Notes under the pieces: model-generated
Seen by the model: only the letters and a program-made list of their open reading frames with translations
Databases searched by the model: none
What the model was told of the DNA's origin: nothing
Shown: one piece after another, positions 1 through 10,660 of the stretch
How positions within the stretch are numbered: the first letter of the stretch is position 1
How the letters are laid out: each line of letters begins with the position of its first letter
Made by a program: the position numbers and the translations under genes
DNA from: Mariannaea sp. PMI_226
Lineage: Eukaryota; Ascomycota; Sordariomycetes; Hypocreales; Nectriaceae
Reading direction: 5' to 3'
Length of the DNA stretch: 64,000 nucleotides
Assembly (NCBI GenBank): GCA_024336345.1
Contig: JANFOG010000013.1
Location: 1,116,001-1,180,000 of the forward strand

Positions 1-1182
1 GGCTGCTATTAATCCAATAGTGTGCCGTCCTTGAGGTAATAAACTACTGTAGCGTAAAATACTAAAACCAAAAGGCTACCTATAATAGTGTTAGACGAGC
101 TATAGTTATAGCGTTATTATTTCTTCTAGGCTCCCTATTTCGTAGTGCTTCGTGCTTGCGCCCCGCGCTAGGTTCTCTATGTAGTCTGTAGTCTTCAACA
201 GACTCAATGCCTTACCCCAGACCACACTTGGGCACGAGAAGGAGATGCAAGAGATCAAAAGGCAACAGGCAATGAAGCCTATATTTATACTTTCTGAACT
301 TATACTGCATTTTCCTCTTGTCGACATATCGCCATAATAATATCCTACGGATTAAAACTTGATTTTCCCAATTAGAAACATCTCAAGTCCTCTTCCCGCG
401 CAGTCAGTATCAAGCAGCCCAATTCCGGCCAGTAAACTGATAATCTTTACAGTAATGGGTAATTACTGACTGAGGCATGAGCATAGGGTTCAGTGGTATA
501 ATACAGTCAACTTTGAATTAGGTGACCTTTAGAACTAGACACATGGAATCCAGAGCCGTGATAATCAATTAGGAATTAAGAGACCATGGGCTCAAATTTG
601 CCACAGGAGCGATTGAAAAATACTATGGTAACGAGGGTGCACCTCCTCAAGTTACCCTAATGCCCTGGTACTGTACTAGACTTTAGCCAAGTTATCTAAA
701 AATGTCGAAGATCGGCAGAACACCCTCATTTGATAACATTGCAGTAGGACTCAATATGGCAAGTGGGTCTTTTCCCTTTCTGTCCAAGGGCACAGTCTCT
801 GCCTACGAAACAAAGGATTTAATTTAATAAGGTGCTGGATTCAAGAATAAATACTGAACCACAACAATCTCAATACTTAGAATCCTCAATGGCACGAGTC
901 TAATTTGCAGTGATGAGACGAGCAGTTGCTCGCTCGATATTCGCAGTGGTGTGGTCAAACTTTGCAACTTAGCAGCGCTCCTCTCTGCTCTTGAGTAATC
1001 ACCACAGCTACTCGAGGTTATATACGCGTGTTAATTATGATTTAGGTCCCCAGTTGAGCTACTTGGCAGCAGTAGTGAAACTTTCTTTCAACTTTCGCTT
1101 CGCAACAAAGACCAGCCTGAACATCAAAACAGTGATTGAAACACATTTTGAGATCGCTGGCCCACTCTTATTGCCGATAAAC
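1..1182. other. Gene-poor left edge
   Basis: I see no supportable gene here. The longest open stretch, about 73 codons on the minus strand near 106-327, lacks recognisable motifs. The DNA is AT-rich with many in-frame stops, as expected for decayed repeat sequence, but I could not assign an element family. Confidence 0.4.
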
Positions 1183-1745
1183 ATGCCAAGGAAGGATGAC
1201 AACTGGCAAGTTGTGACTGAGCCCGTGGAGAGGAGACGAATACAGAATCGCATGGCTCAACGCAGGTTTAGTAAGCGATCGTTGTATCCCAGCCAGTTCT
1301 CACAACTGACAATAATTCGGCAGGGCAGAAAGCTAAGGAGACAGCCAAGAGAACCGGAATAGATATGGTAAACTATCGGAATGCGCAGAACAGTTATCGG
1401 ATACATGGCGGTGTCGAGATTCCCGATGAAGCAGAGGTCTCTGGGCTCCCATGGGGCAGCATAAGTATTCGACACATCATACAAAAGGGTATCGAAGCAG
1501 AGAGGCAAGGGCAACAAAGTTTGTGGGCGCCAATTCCGGAGCTTTATTACGACTGGAAATTATTGAAAATACTCACTGAATCGACAAATCCAGGACACGA
1601 TATCACAACTCCATTGAGTATTGCGCCAGACATGTTAACGCTGCACAACCTAAACCAGTTACGAGATGCTGCACATTCTAAGCCTGAAGAAACCATTTGC
1701 ACTCCATCTCGAGAATCTGCATCGGGTAACGCATGTAGCATCTAA
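1183..1745 (+). CDS. bZIP-type DNA-binding protein lacking a clear leucine zipper
   Basis: Two exons (1183-1270, 1324-1745) give 169 aa. The 53-bp intron is supported because splicing joins the basic region: residues 17-32 read RRRIQNRMAQRRFRQK, with the Asn-x7-Arg bZIP signature at Asn22 and Arg30. Without splicing residue 30 would be Ser and the frame would be lost soon after. I chose the ATG at 1183 because the open frame upstream has no other ATG and this start sits just before the basic region (Met-Pro-Arg-Lys). After the basic region there are no leucine heptads, so this belongs to the fungal proteins that keep a bZIP basic region with a degenerate or missing zipper. It is presumably nuclear. 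The gene just downstream, also on plus, encodes another regulator-like protein. Function and targets are unknown. Confidence 0.75.
1271..1323 (+). other. Intron in the bZIP gene
   Basis: Donor GTAAGC and acceptor CAG. Its removal restores the Arg of the bZIP Asn-x7-Arg signature and joins the two open frames in phase. Confidence 0.7.
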
Positions 1746-2569
1746 TCACTCAAAAATGGACCTAGCAAACCATACAAAAACGCCGCAATACAAATCTAAG
1801 GGAGAACGGTTATGACATTGAAGAGTATGATGTATGTAAATTCAAAATTATGAGGTACACTATGTTGAGCACGGAATTTTAGTCGCAATGCCAAAAAGAC
1901 AGAAATTTGTCTACTCGTTCGAAACATTTACTCTCAGCTCGGTTACTTGCTCAATTAGTAGTGCCTACCCTATTCCCCCAAGCGTAACCTTCTCATGTTC
2001 TCGGTATCACTGAGAAGGTATCGCTTGATCCCAGAGCTATCATCACCCGGATGCCACGCAGATAGCTGAGAAATACTTCCTATTAGAGCAGGTGGTTTGC
2101 GGGCGATGAGCTCGCCGTGGAGCATTCGTGGTGTCAACCTCTTTCACAAGCTAGTAATCACCAAGACTAGGAGCCTAAAAATACATGAAGACTGGACCAA
2201 GTGGCGTCTCAATGCGTGGACAACCTAGTTCTAGTAGGATTCGGGATAATGGTGACCAAGATAAAGCTAAAACATAAAGGGTTTGACTTCTGGATTATAG
2301 GTCATGTGTTAACCAGCTTGGTCTGTGAGTTTTTCGTCTTTTGTCAACTCACGTCGTGTTTCAGGAGGTTTGGAAGCTTGGCTAAGAATACCCTGGCATA
2401 CCCTGGTCGCCAAACTCCTTTCACCTCCCCTAAGAGGGAGCAACCCACATTCTACATTAAGCCTAGTCTGAGTGACCTCACATGGCATGCGTCCACAGAC
2501 GGACTGCCTTACCTTTTGTCTTGGAACCAGACAGTGGCGCCTCGCCCAGCGCACATCACACGGAGAACC
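1746..2569. other. Intergenic between bZIP and regulator gene
   Basis: No separate gene seen. The frame of the next gene is open upstream from about 2201, but the first ATG with good context that begins conserved-looking sequence is at 2570. Confidence 0.4.
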
Positions 2570-4451
2570 ATGAATCCACAACAAGGCATTCCGTTATTGT
2601 TCCTACAGTACTGCCCAACGAACAAAGCCTCGACTGGAACGCTGTCAGATACCGTTGCCAGGGCTCATGCATCAAAGCAAGGGCATCTTAAGTCAGCACG
2701 GTCAAGAAAGATTCGATTCGTCCCACAGCGCTCCGGCGTTGAGAGTGAGGCCTTTTTGCATCCTACCATAATTGATGGGCCTTCTAGGCGCCGAAACTGC
2801 CATGACAACAGAAATAAGCCGTCAAACGGAGTAACGCAGACATATGATAATGATTCTGCGTGGCTAGGATCCCCTGCGGCCCCATCATGCCGGGTTGGGT
2901 CCGGAAGTTGGGACCCCTTCAGTGCACTTGCTGTGTACAACATTACTCAAGAAGAGCGTTTTATGCTCTCTTATGGTATGTCCATCACTCCGAGGTTTAA
3001 TTAGACTCCAATGACTAAGCATACGTCCGACATGAGATATGCGCCTCGTGAGTGTCGTATTGTGTTTGAACCCGGGCCACTAACGTCTCTTTGAGCTTTT
3101 ACCACGACATGGATGGCGTTTGGGGAGTCGGAGGCTAGTAAGCGTCGATTTGCGCAAAGCTGGATGTGGAGGACCATGGAGTCACCAGCAACATTTTACG
3201 CTCAACTCCTAGGCTCGTCCACCCACTACGTGATCTCTTGCCCCGAGGCCACAATTCAGAGCCGAATTATCACAAAAAATCTACATTGGAAAATTCAAGC
3301 TCTCCAGGCTCTTCGACACGAAGTTGAGCGCTTTCAGACAAGTGCGAACCCTACTATTGCCGACAATGCTCTTCTTGCCATCTTTGTTCTGGCTGTGCAT
3401 GGAAATTTCAAGCTTTCGCAAACCCATCATCAACACCCTCTGTCACCATTGGCAACCTACCGCGATATGCACATTTATGGCATGATGGACTTCGGAGATG
3501 AACATATGGATGTTCTCTACAATCTTATCGAACAAAGAGGCGGATTGCCCAGTATTGACCAACAAACCTTCGGTTATGTCATGCCCCTGTGAGTTTCCGC
3601 AAGAAAAACGAACTATATTGCACCTTGGCGAGATACGCGTCCGACAAAAACCTTGGTAAGGGTCACCATGCTAATCTGTATTATGCAGCCTTGATATGCT
3701 TTACAATGCGAGGCTTGGCCGGAAGCCAAGATTTCCCTTCTATCGCGAGTCACGAGGATCCCTGAGGGGTGATTTGTGGCAGCCCGATGAAGCGGCCAAT
3801 CAATTACTTGAAACTGTTGGCGCCTCATTTCGACAGCAAGAAGATCATACGTCATTTATGGCCAAAATTCAGTTGGACGGTGATGTGACCGCTGCTTTAG
3901 CGACCGTGGCAGAGGTTACCGTCGCACTGGATCACTTCTGCCGTGGCAGTCCGGGAGCTCCTCCATCCCTCGACGTCCTCGCAAACAACTGTGACTGGGC
4001 ATCACATAAACTTATGTCTATAAATTCATACCTGATACCTGAAAATGGTGAATCCAGCATCAGTTATCAATCGCCGCTTAACCCATGGCCTTTGCTACGC
4101 GAAATATGCCGGCTGTCGAGTCTGATATATCTCGATATGGTCATCCTCCCTACCCCGCCGCATACCAAAATCAAATACAATCACGCTGAGAACATGCTAC
4201 CACTGATTCTGACGGTAAGAGGGGCATCTTTTGATTCGTGTGGAGGTATTTCGGAGTTCCTTATCTGGGCAACTCTGTTGGGCGCTATTTCGTCGAGATT
4301 CACAGAGCTTGAAGGCTCATATTTGAAGCTCCTTAAGGATATATCAGAAGAAGACCAATGGGATAGGGTCAAACTATTGGTAAAAAAGTACCTATGGTGG
4401 GATTACGTATGTGACCTACCTGCAAAAGCCTTGTGGCTCGAAGCGCGGTAG
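2570..4451 (+). CDS. Fungal transcription-factor-domain protein (tachykinin/Fungal_trans_2-like)
   Basis: Three exons (2570-2975, 3096-3588, 3689-4451) give 553 aa. Introns of 120 and 100 bp have GTATGT and GTGAGT donors and splice in phase. The N-terminus has a basic stretch (residues about 30-60, Ala-Arg-Ala-His...Arg-Ser-Arg-Lys) before an RFVPQ-like segment. Then comes a WDPFSAL-type motif, typical of fungal regulators that lack an obvious zinc cluster but share the C-terminal helical domain of Zn2Cys6 factors. The middle has motifs such as IADNALLAIFVLAVHG and a 'GGL' turn before the second intron, as in that family. No Cys6 cluster is visible. It lies 0.8 kb downstream of the bZIP gene on the same strand. 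Length is normal for the family and no internal stop is needed, so it is probably intact. Function is inferred from family resemblance only. Confidence 0.6.
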
Positions 4452-4583
4452 ATTGGTTATTTACTACCTCTCTGAACTTTTTTCTTTAACTGTAACCTTA
4501 AATATAAAGCAAAAACCTTTAGAGAAAATAAAGTATTATATAATAACCGTAGCCCGAAGCAAAACCTTAGCCATCGTAGAGTG

Positions 4584-4584
<1 letters not shown>

Positions 4585-4614
<30 letters not shown>
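4585..4614. repeat. (TA)n microsatellite
   Basis: About 15 uninterrupted TA units just downstream of the preceding gene. The apparent open frames that cross it are low-complexity Ile-Tyr runs and are not genes. Confidence 0.95.
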
Positions 4615-4617
<3 letters not shown>

Positions 4618-7008
4618 ATGCGCTAGAAACCCACAGGCGATATGCCTCAACGTTTCTACTTCGCCTTTGCTCTTTCGTAACTGCTGTGGAACTAACGTAC
4701 AAAATAGAGATGGAAGCCTTAAGTTCAGATAAGTACTGGACCTTTTGGAAGGTAGAAATCGATTAGCGAAGACTATCAAAGGGACTGCCGCCTTTCGCCT
4801 ACACTGAGCTAAAAAGAGCCTCGAAGACTTGACAACGGCAATTAGAGGTCCATAATCGCCCACATGCCACGAATCGAAATTTCACATAGATAGTTGAGGA
4901 CTAGGGCTGGCTTCTTGATCCGTTATCGTGAGTGAATCCGTAGGACAAATGATGGAACTGTAATTAAAATGGAGCTTAATACCAGAGTGAGAACCTTGAG
5001 CTTGCAAATTTTCTACCCACCCACAATCTTGCGGTAGAAAGTGCAAAGAGTTAAGCCACCAAAATGCTCCAGTCACGGGACCATCCAATATAATTATTTG
5101 TAGCGACACCTGGCACAAGACGAAATAAGAAACCGAGTAATCGGCTCAGTTCTAAGAAGGGAATCTTAGGCTACTAGGTAGCAAATTATGTCGGGGCCGC
5201 TGTACTGGTCTGATTTGGTTGATTGCAGACCCTCCTCGAGCCAATCCGGGAATAACCCACCCAACAGGCTCAGCCGTCCTTTTACAAGGAGGGTCAATTT
5301 TTGTAGGTTCCAGCTTAACTTACGCTAGACCAATTAGCTAGTTCCCCTAGAGCCACGGCGTCCCAGGCCGGCACGCCCTCTTGCCCCGACGGGGATTACA
5401 TGTGGGCTTGCCCTTAGGACGATAATGAATGCATACAAAAGGAGGGGAAATGTCACTCATTGCCATTACCAAGGTGTTACGCCAAATACTGTACCAAATA
5501 GCCCTCCAAATTTAGCCAGATGGCTACTAAGGTTTTTGAAATTGAATATCAATTCAATGATACATGTTAGGCAAAGCTGATTGCCTTCGACCCAATTCTA
5601 CCGAACGCAGACCAATAGTCTGCTTCGAATGCCACTTTCCTGTAATCAAGCTTTCCTATAAATAAAAGAGTTCAAAATTTCCAGAAAACTCACTTCTATA
5701 CGCAAGCCAGCTTATAGCACCAAGGGCTTTTACTTCTTCAAGAACTTATAGTTCTTTGGATCTGTATCACAGGACCGCATTACGCAGACAGCACAATCTT
5801 ACGACTATGGGCGACTTGATCACAAAGCCAATATTGCTCTGTCGGAAATCACCGAACATATGTGGCAGTTCTCAGTGCCTGGGTACCTCACTGATATTGA
5901 TGCATCCTCAACATTGCCTATCGTGGTCATAAAGTCCGTTGTAAAAGATTCCCAAGGTTAGGGTTAAAACACCTAGTTGTTTTGACGGTGGTCAAACTCG
6001 GATCAAAATTGAGGTTCACTTTATCAAACTGTAGCACGGTCTTCACAATATGTTTCCCAATAAACTGACCATCGAATACGCACAGAGTAGCAATGACCTT
6101 CTATAGAGTCGGCCTTCTCTCGAAATGGCCATCTGGTTCTGGTATGGAGTTCAACTGCGGACTCAAGAACGCTTCTCAAATTGCGAAGATAGTGCCGATG
6201 GACAATTTTCTGGTGTCCACTTTACTTGGAAGCAGAAGACGCGATCGAACTAGACTCTGACGCGGAATCGGATGTCTGAGGACGCTTAGGGTGGTGCAAA
6301 ATGTTAATCTATTTCTACTGGAGATCATGAGGGAATTATATATTCGTACAAGGCATCCTTCGAATATTATAGAGTCAACTATGTGGCAGTCTTGAGGAAG
6401 AAAGATTGACATTGAATGAATGGGGCGAATTCAACGTCTAAGAAATGAGAAAGTATATGTAGGAAGTTGGAGTACCAAATGCAATTAACGCTATGCGGAC
6501 TGCACTGTAGTTGATGAACCTCGGAAATTTATTGAAGAGAAAAACGGAAAGGTAACGACAGAGTTAGATGGAATTGTGATACGAAGCAGCAGAAGCGAAT
6601 GGCCTAGATTAACGTCAAAAAGTCTTTAAATAACATTTCCAGTCTCGAAAGGATGTAAGGCTTTAAGAGTATTATCTTGGAATCAGATTTGTCCACGGGT
6701 AGTATAACAACCCTACTCTACTCCTTCGTTTTCTTCATAAATACCATGATTTCGCCCTGCGAATTTAATACATATATATCCACCCTCCAGTCACAGTCCT
6801 CTTAGCGTCCGGATGGCTACCTTATTCACTATCCCGCCCAAGACTATCACCCTTGTACGTAAGGAACATTCTGGCTGAGGCTTTTTACATCCAGACAAAT
6901 ATTCAATGGGATTTGTAACCTTGCCCCCCCTGCTTCTCTTTTTATAGTACATAAACTTTCAGACTCTAACCCGAACCCCAAGCACCAATTCCTTCCCTTC
7001 AGTTATCC
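4615..7008. other. Long gene-poor interval with fragmented reading frames
   Basis: No intact gene. Between about 5800 and 6700 plus-strand frames read coherently for 30-50 codons at a time, then stop or shift (for example around 5807-5960 and 6121-6410). This suggests a badly decayed coding sequence that I could not assign. A lone TTAGGGTTA word sits near 5957. Otherwise I see nothing. Confidence 0.35.
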
Positions 7009-7884
7009 TTATGAGAACGGGCTTGCGTCAGCACCACCAAGTGTAGTTTTGAATAGGTTCTGCTCAACAATCTCGTCCTTCCGAGCAAGTAACTCGTCGA
7101 TGTCCCAATTGACCCAGACGAAGCGTCCGGCCAGGAAGCTGGCCTCTTCTGATGCCAACCAAGCGGTAAAGTCACCAGTCAGGGAGGCTTCAGTAATGGT
7201 CAGCCCATCTAGGAGGCCGGCTTTGTGTCCCATATCGGTGGCTACGGAGCCTGGGTGCACGGAAATAAAGCGGGCGACATCGCGAGGGACGTCAAACGAG
7301 GCAAGCTCGAGCCAGCGAACAAGAGCGGCCTTGCTGGAGGAATAGGCGCTAAGGCGTGGAAGATCAAAAGAGTATGCAGCGATAGTATTGATTGTAATGA
7401 TAACACCGGGCTTGATAATGTTTTGGGACGCCTTCATAGCCTCACGGTGCTTCAAGTAGGTCTGGGAAACAAGTACAGTGCCAAAGACATTGATAGTAAA
7501 TCCAGACCACCACTCATCAATATCGGCATCCTGGAACTTCTCTGGGTTCGGCATATAGCCAGCGTTGTTGACAAGGACGTCGGGAGAGATCTCAAGCTTC
7601 TCAAAGATTCTCTTAATGTCGTCTTTTGACGAGATATCGGCAGTAATAGGGGTAAAGCGAGTGGCAGGGAACTCAGAAGCGAGCTTCTCGGCACTCGCTT
7701 TCAGGCGAGCCTCGGTGCGGCCGACGATGATGATGTTGGCGGAGTTGCATCCAGCAAACGATCTGCACATGTCGATGCCCATCCCATGACCACCACCAGT
7801 GATGAGGATGGTCTTGCCAGTATAGTCCTGGCGCGCAAGAGCGGAAGTTAAGGATGGATAACGAGAGAGATGGGCTTCCTTCAT
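7009..7884 (-). CDS. Short-chain dehydrogenase/reductase (SDR)
   Basis: A single open frame of 291 aa. The cofactor motif TGGGHGMG is at residues 29-36, NNAG at 106-109 and the active-site YSSSK at 181-185 (Tyr181, Lys185), so it is a classical SDR with a Rossmann fold, NAD(P)-dependent and probably cytosolic. A PGSVATDM segment follows as usual. The position about 13 residues before Tyr, where classical SDRs carry the catalytic Ser, reads Thr-Ile-Ala, so the Ser seems replaced. Start: the ATG at 7884 is the first Met in frame. A CTTTCAG acceptor-like sequence lies just upstream, so a 5'UTR intron or a short extra exon is possible. A TATA-like element lies about 120 bp upstream. The gene is isolated with no pathway partners nearby. 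Substrate unknown. Confidence 0.85.
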   Translation of the reverse strand: MKEAHLSRYPSLTSALARQDYTGKTILITGGGHGMGIDMCRSFAGCNSANIIIVGRTEARLKASAEKLASEFPATRFTPITADISSKDDIKRIFEKLEISPDVLVNNAGYMPNPEKFQDADIDEWWSGFTINVFGTVLVSQTYLKHREAMKASQNIIKPGVIITINTIAAYSFDLPRLSAYSSSKAALVRWLELASFDVPRDVARFISVHPGSVATDMGHKAGLLDGLTITEASLTGDFTAWLASEEASFLAGRFVWVNWDIDELLARKDEIVEQNLFKTTLGGADASPFS

Positions 7885-8003
7885 TTTGATGAGGCTGAAA
7901 GACACAGAATGGTGAGATCAATTATGAAGGAGGTAATGAGATGTTAACGAAGCCTGTAGTCGTGGTACTTGGAGAGAGATATCACGGAGGGTTGCTGCTA
8001 TAC

Positions 8004-8012
8004 ATATATATA
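8004..8012 (-). promoter_or_regulatory. TATA-like element upstream of the SDR gene
   Basis: A run of alternating T/A about 120 bp upstream of the SDR start codon, at a plausible distance if a short leader lies between. Confidence 0.35.
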
Positions 8013-9526
8013 AGTTTCAAGTAGTCTCCCATATACCTTTCACATAGTTTCTTGTAATCCATTGTGTATGATTCCTTCTGCTAGTTGCTGGAGTCTGGGA
8101 CGCTTGGTAATCACAGATTCTGCTTCGCCTGTACAATGTTTTTTTTCTTCGTTTTTTTCTTCGTCACGCTCACTCATTTGGTAAGCTAGCCAAGACAAAG
8201 AAAAAATTTGTACCGTTCGCGAGCTTTGTCCAGCGTGGAAATCATTTCCTGGTTGCAAAAAAATAGCAACTTGGAGACACCTTCATGTCTGGCGGGTAAC
8301 CCGTGAAGGATACAATAGACTACTTGAATGAACACACACCCACGGTGGAAAGATGGCGTTTTGTGCCAATCAAAAGAGCCGCTTGGACCGATTTTTGCAA
8401 CTTTTTGCGGCTATCCCTATTTGTAATAAATGTGGCGGAAGGGGGCGGCGTTCCCAACCTTGACTTATGGACCACCGCCCGACAGGTGCAAGTTTATGCG
8501 GCTGCACCGCCCCACGATGCAGCTACACTAGAGCCCTCCCTCTCGCGGAACACCCCGGCAATTGCAGACATCCATGGTTCTACCCACATGATGTATAGAG
8601 GTTCAAGAAGTCAAACAAACACGGTCTTTATAGTAACTATTGCTGACGTAACTTCAAATACCAGGATGAAAATAAATTCGGTTTAGTTTTGTTCCGCGAG
8701 GATTTGTCTTGCGGTGCATTAGCTTGCAAGTCATAGTTCGCCCATGCCTTCGTGAATGCCCAATAAGACAAACTCCTTGCAACAATTCTTGAGTCTACAT
8801 ACGCATACCACTTACACAGATGAACGAAATAATTCAGGTTGATTAATTTGTTCCAATCCCTTGCAGATAACTGGCACTTTGATAACCAATGGTGGTAGTT
8901 TGAACTTTTATTCGAAAGTCGGTCGAAAATCAGGGTGTCTCTTGACTTGTGTCACACTCACTAGCAGACATTTCATTCGGAGAGACAATCCAGTCGCCCC
9001 GCCTACAATACAACCCAAGCAATACTCTGGTTCATCGTCGACTCCCATTTAGCAGGTAGAAGTTTTACAGTTGACCCTCGAAGCTAGCTGAGCATTCAAC
9101 TTTCCTCTCCAACCATTTCTCCTGGGAATTCTCGTTTGATGCTAGTAAATGTACATCCAACCCCTCCACACCATCGCAAGCATTTCCCTCGCTACCTGAA
9201 GGATTTGGTGATCTTTTCCTACGCATGGTTGAATTCGTCGGTCAATGCCATATTTTATCATGTCTTCTGCGCCAATTAAGTGCCCTCGCCACATTACAGA
9301 GAGGGAAAGCCGGCTTTGAGCCAGTCATGTAGGTTACTGCCGACGACATATGTCAAAGATTTCGATAAACGTTTAAGGTCGATGATTTTGAATAATCCCA
9401 ATTGTGTCAATATTTTCAACCGGGAATTTTCTCAATCGGTCCACGCATCTGCCAGCACTCTGCTTTGACTGAAACGTGAATTCACTCAACAGAACCAGGT
9501 CGCATAATTGCTCCTTTGTTTACATT
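8013..9526. other. Intergenic, no gene seen
   Basis: Scattered open frames of up to 127 codons (for example plus strand 8303-8686) start at non-ATG or weak codons and show no motif, signal peptide or family resemblance. Nothing supportable. Confidence 0.4.
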
Positions 9527-10660
9527 ATGGCAAGGTTGCAACTCCGACGCCATGATGTTGCGAATTGGCTCGGGGTCATCGTGACGCTCCTGGCGCACGG
9601 TATCTTCGCTCAACGACCAACTGACGCAAACGCATGTCACTTACAAGAATTAGTAGTGCATCACAACATCATAGATCCTTCTACGGCGTCAACCTGTACC
9701 TCATATACCCTTTCGGAAGACTTCAGCACCTACTGGACTGCGAGCCTGTACCTCGAGTCTCCTGAGATCAGCTCTTCCAAGATAGTGCCACAGCATTGTG
9801 AGTTTACGGTCCCGACGGTGTGAAATAACCAGGTGGTGGTCATGTCACTATTTGCTACATGAGTCCTTACACCGAAAACAGAAAGATGATTGCTTTCAAG
9901 CCGGTAATTAAGATACCTTATCTCCATTCTGAACGCTATTTATGAAGAACGTCAGAATAATTGCCGGGTACCCGCAACTTCGCAATAAGACTGGAACTTA
10001 TCGCAGAACCGGCCTCCTTCAATGGCAATGGCTGCGGTGCTCCCTGAGAATCTAGAGACGCCTCAAAATTTCCAACCAACGTGTGCCTTGGAGGTATCCG
10101 GATGTCGATGAGAATCCCCTCATTCTAGGGTAGGAAGAATCTCGATAACCCCCCGCCCATAAAAGTCATGTCGCTTACTCCACAAGCAAAAATGTTCTTG
10201 CCCACAATGCTTGTCCTTAGCACGCAACCCCATTCGGATTCTCCGGCTCATGAATGAGATTCAATGGAATAAAGAGCAGCTCAACAACTGAAATATTTCG
10301 ACAATAGAAAGCAGCTTTTTGTCTACGCTTTGGTGATCCGTATTAGTCTTCGGCTTTTACCATCTATCAGCTTAGTGACAGGGGCTCAGTGGTTCTGATC
10401 TGATTGCTAACCCGAGTGTAGACAGCATTAGCCATATCCAGCACAGCGACTATCAGAACGGCCACGCCTTACAGCACGGTATGGACGCGGTTCTGGGGAA
10501 AATTATGCCAATGACCAATGCGATGTTACTGAAAACTAGTCAATCAAGGACACAGCTGCATATACCAAGACAACAGAGGTGCAAGGGCAAGACGTTGGTA
10601 AAGATAGAGGCTGTGACTGTACTTCCGGGACCTTCAACGTGACCCGGATTTTTACTGTTT
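9527..10660 (+). pseudogene. DUF1996-domain secreted protein, decayed
   Basis: The first 98 codons start with a hydrophobic leader and then read SEDFSTYWTASLYLES, matching the SEDFSNYWTA motif of fungal DUF1996 proteins. The rest of the domain follows in order but in changing frames. GGHVTICYMSPYTENRKM..AFKP lies near 9834 (family: Gly-Gly-x-Thr-Val-Tyr-Tyr, then AFKPGFR). GKNLDNP..KVMS lies near 10132 (family: DGKNLDSPDHKSH). HPIRI..EIQWN lies near 10230. A QHSDYQNGH..QHGMDA segment lies near 10443 (family: QHGDYVFGW then AMDA), and LLKTSQSR near 10528. The early part between the leader and SEDF is shorter than usual. Several stops and frameshifts separate the blocks, so the gene cannot be translated. 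Active members are secreted proteins of unknown function, often with WSC domains. Confidence 0.7.

Noticed and set aside
4411..4863. Open frames on both strands across the TA repeat
   Set aside because: They are translations of the microsatellite (Ile-Tyr runs) and have no other coding signal.
5957..5965. TTAGGGTTA as an interstitial telomere repeat
   Set aside because: Only one and a half units, expected by chance.
8303..8686. 127-codon plus-strand frame
   Set aside because: Weak start context, no recognisable domain and no matching splice sites.
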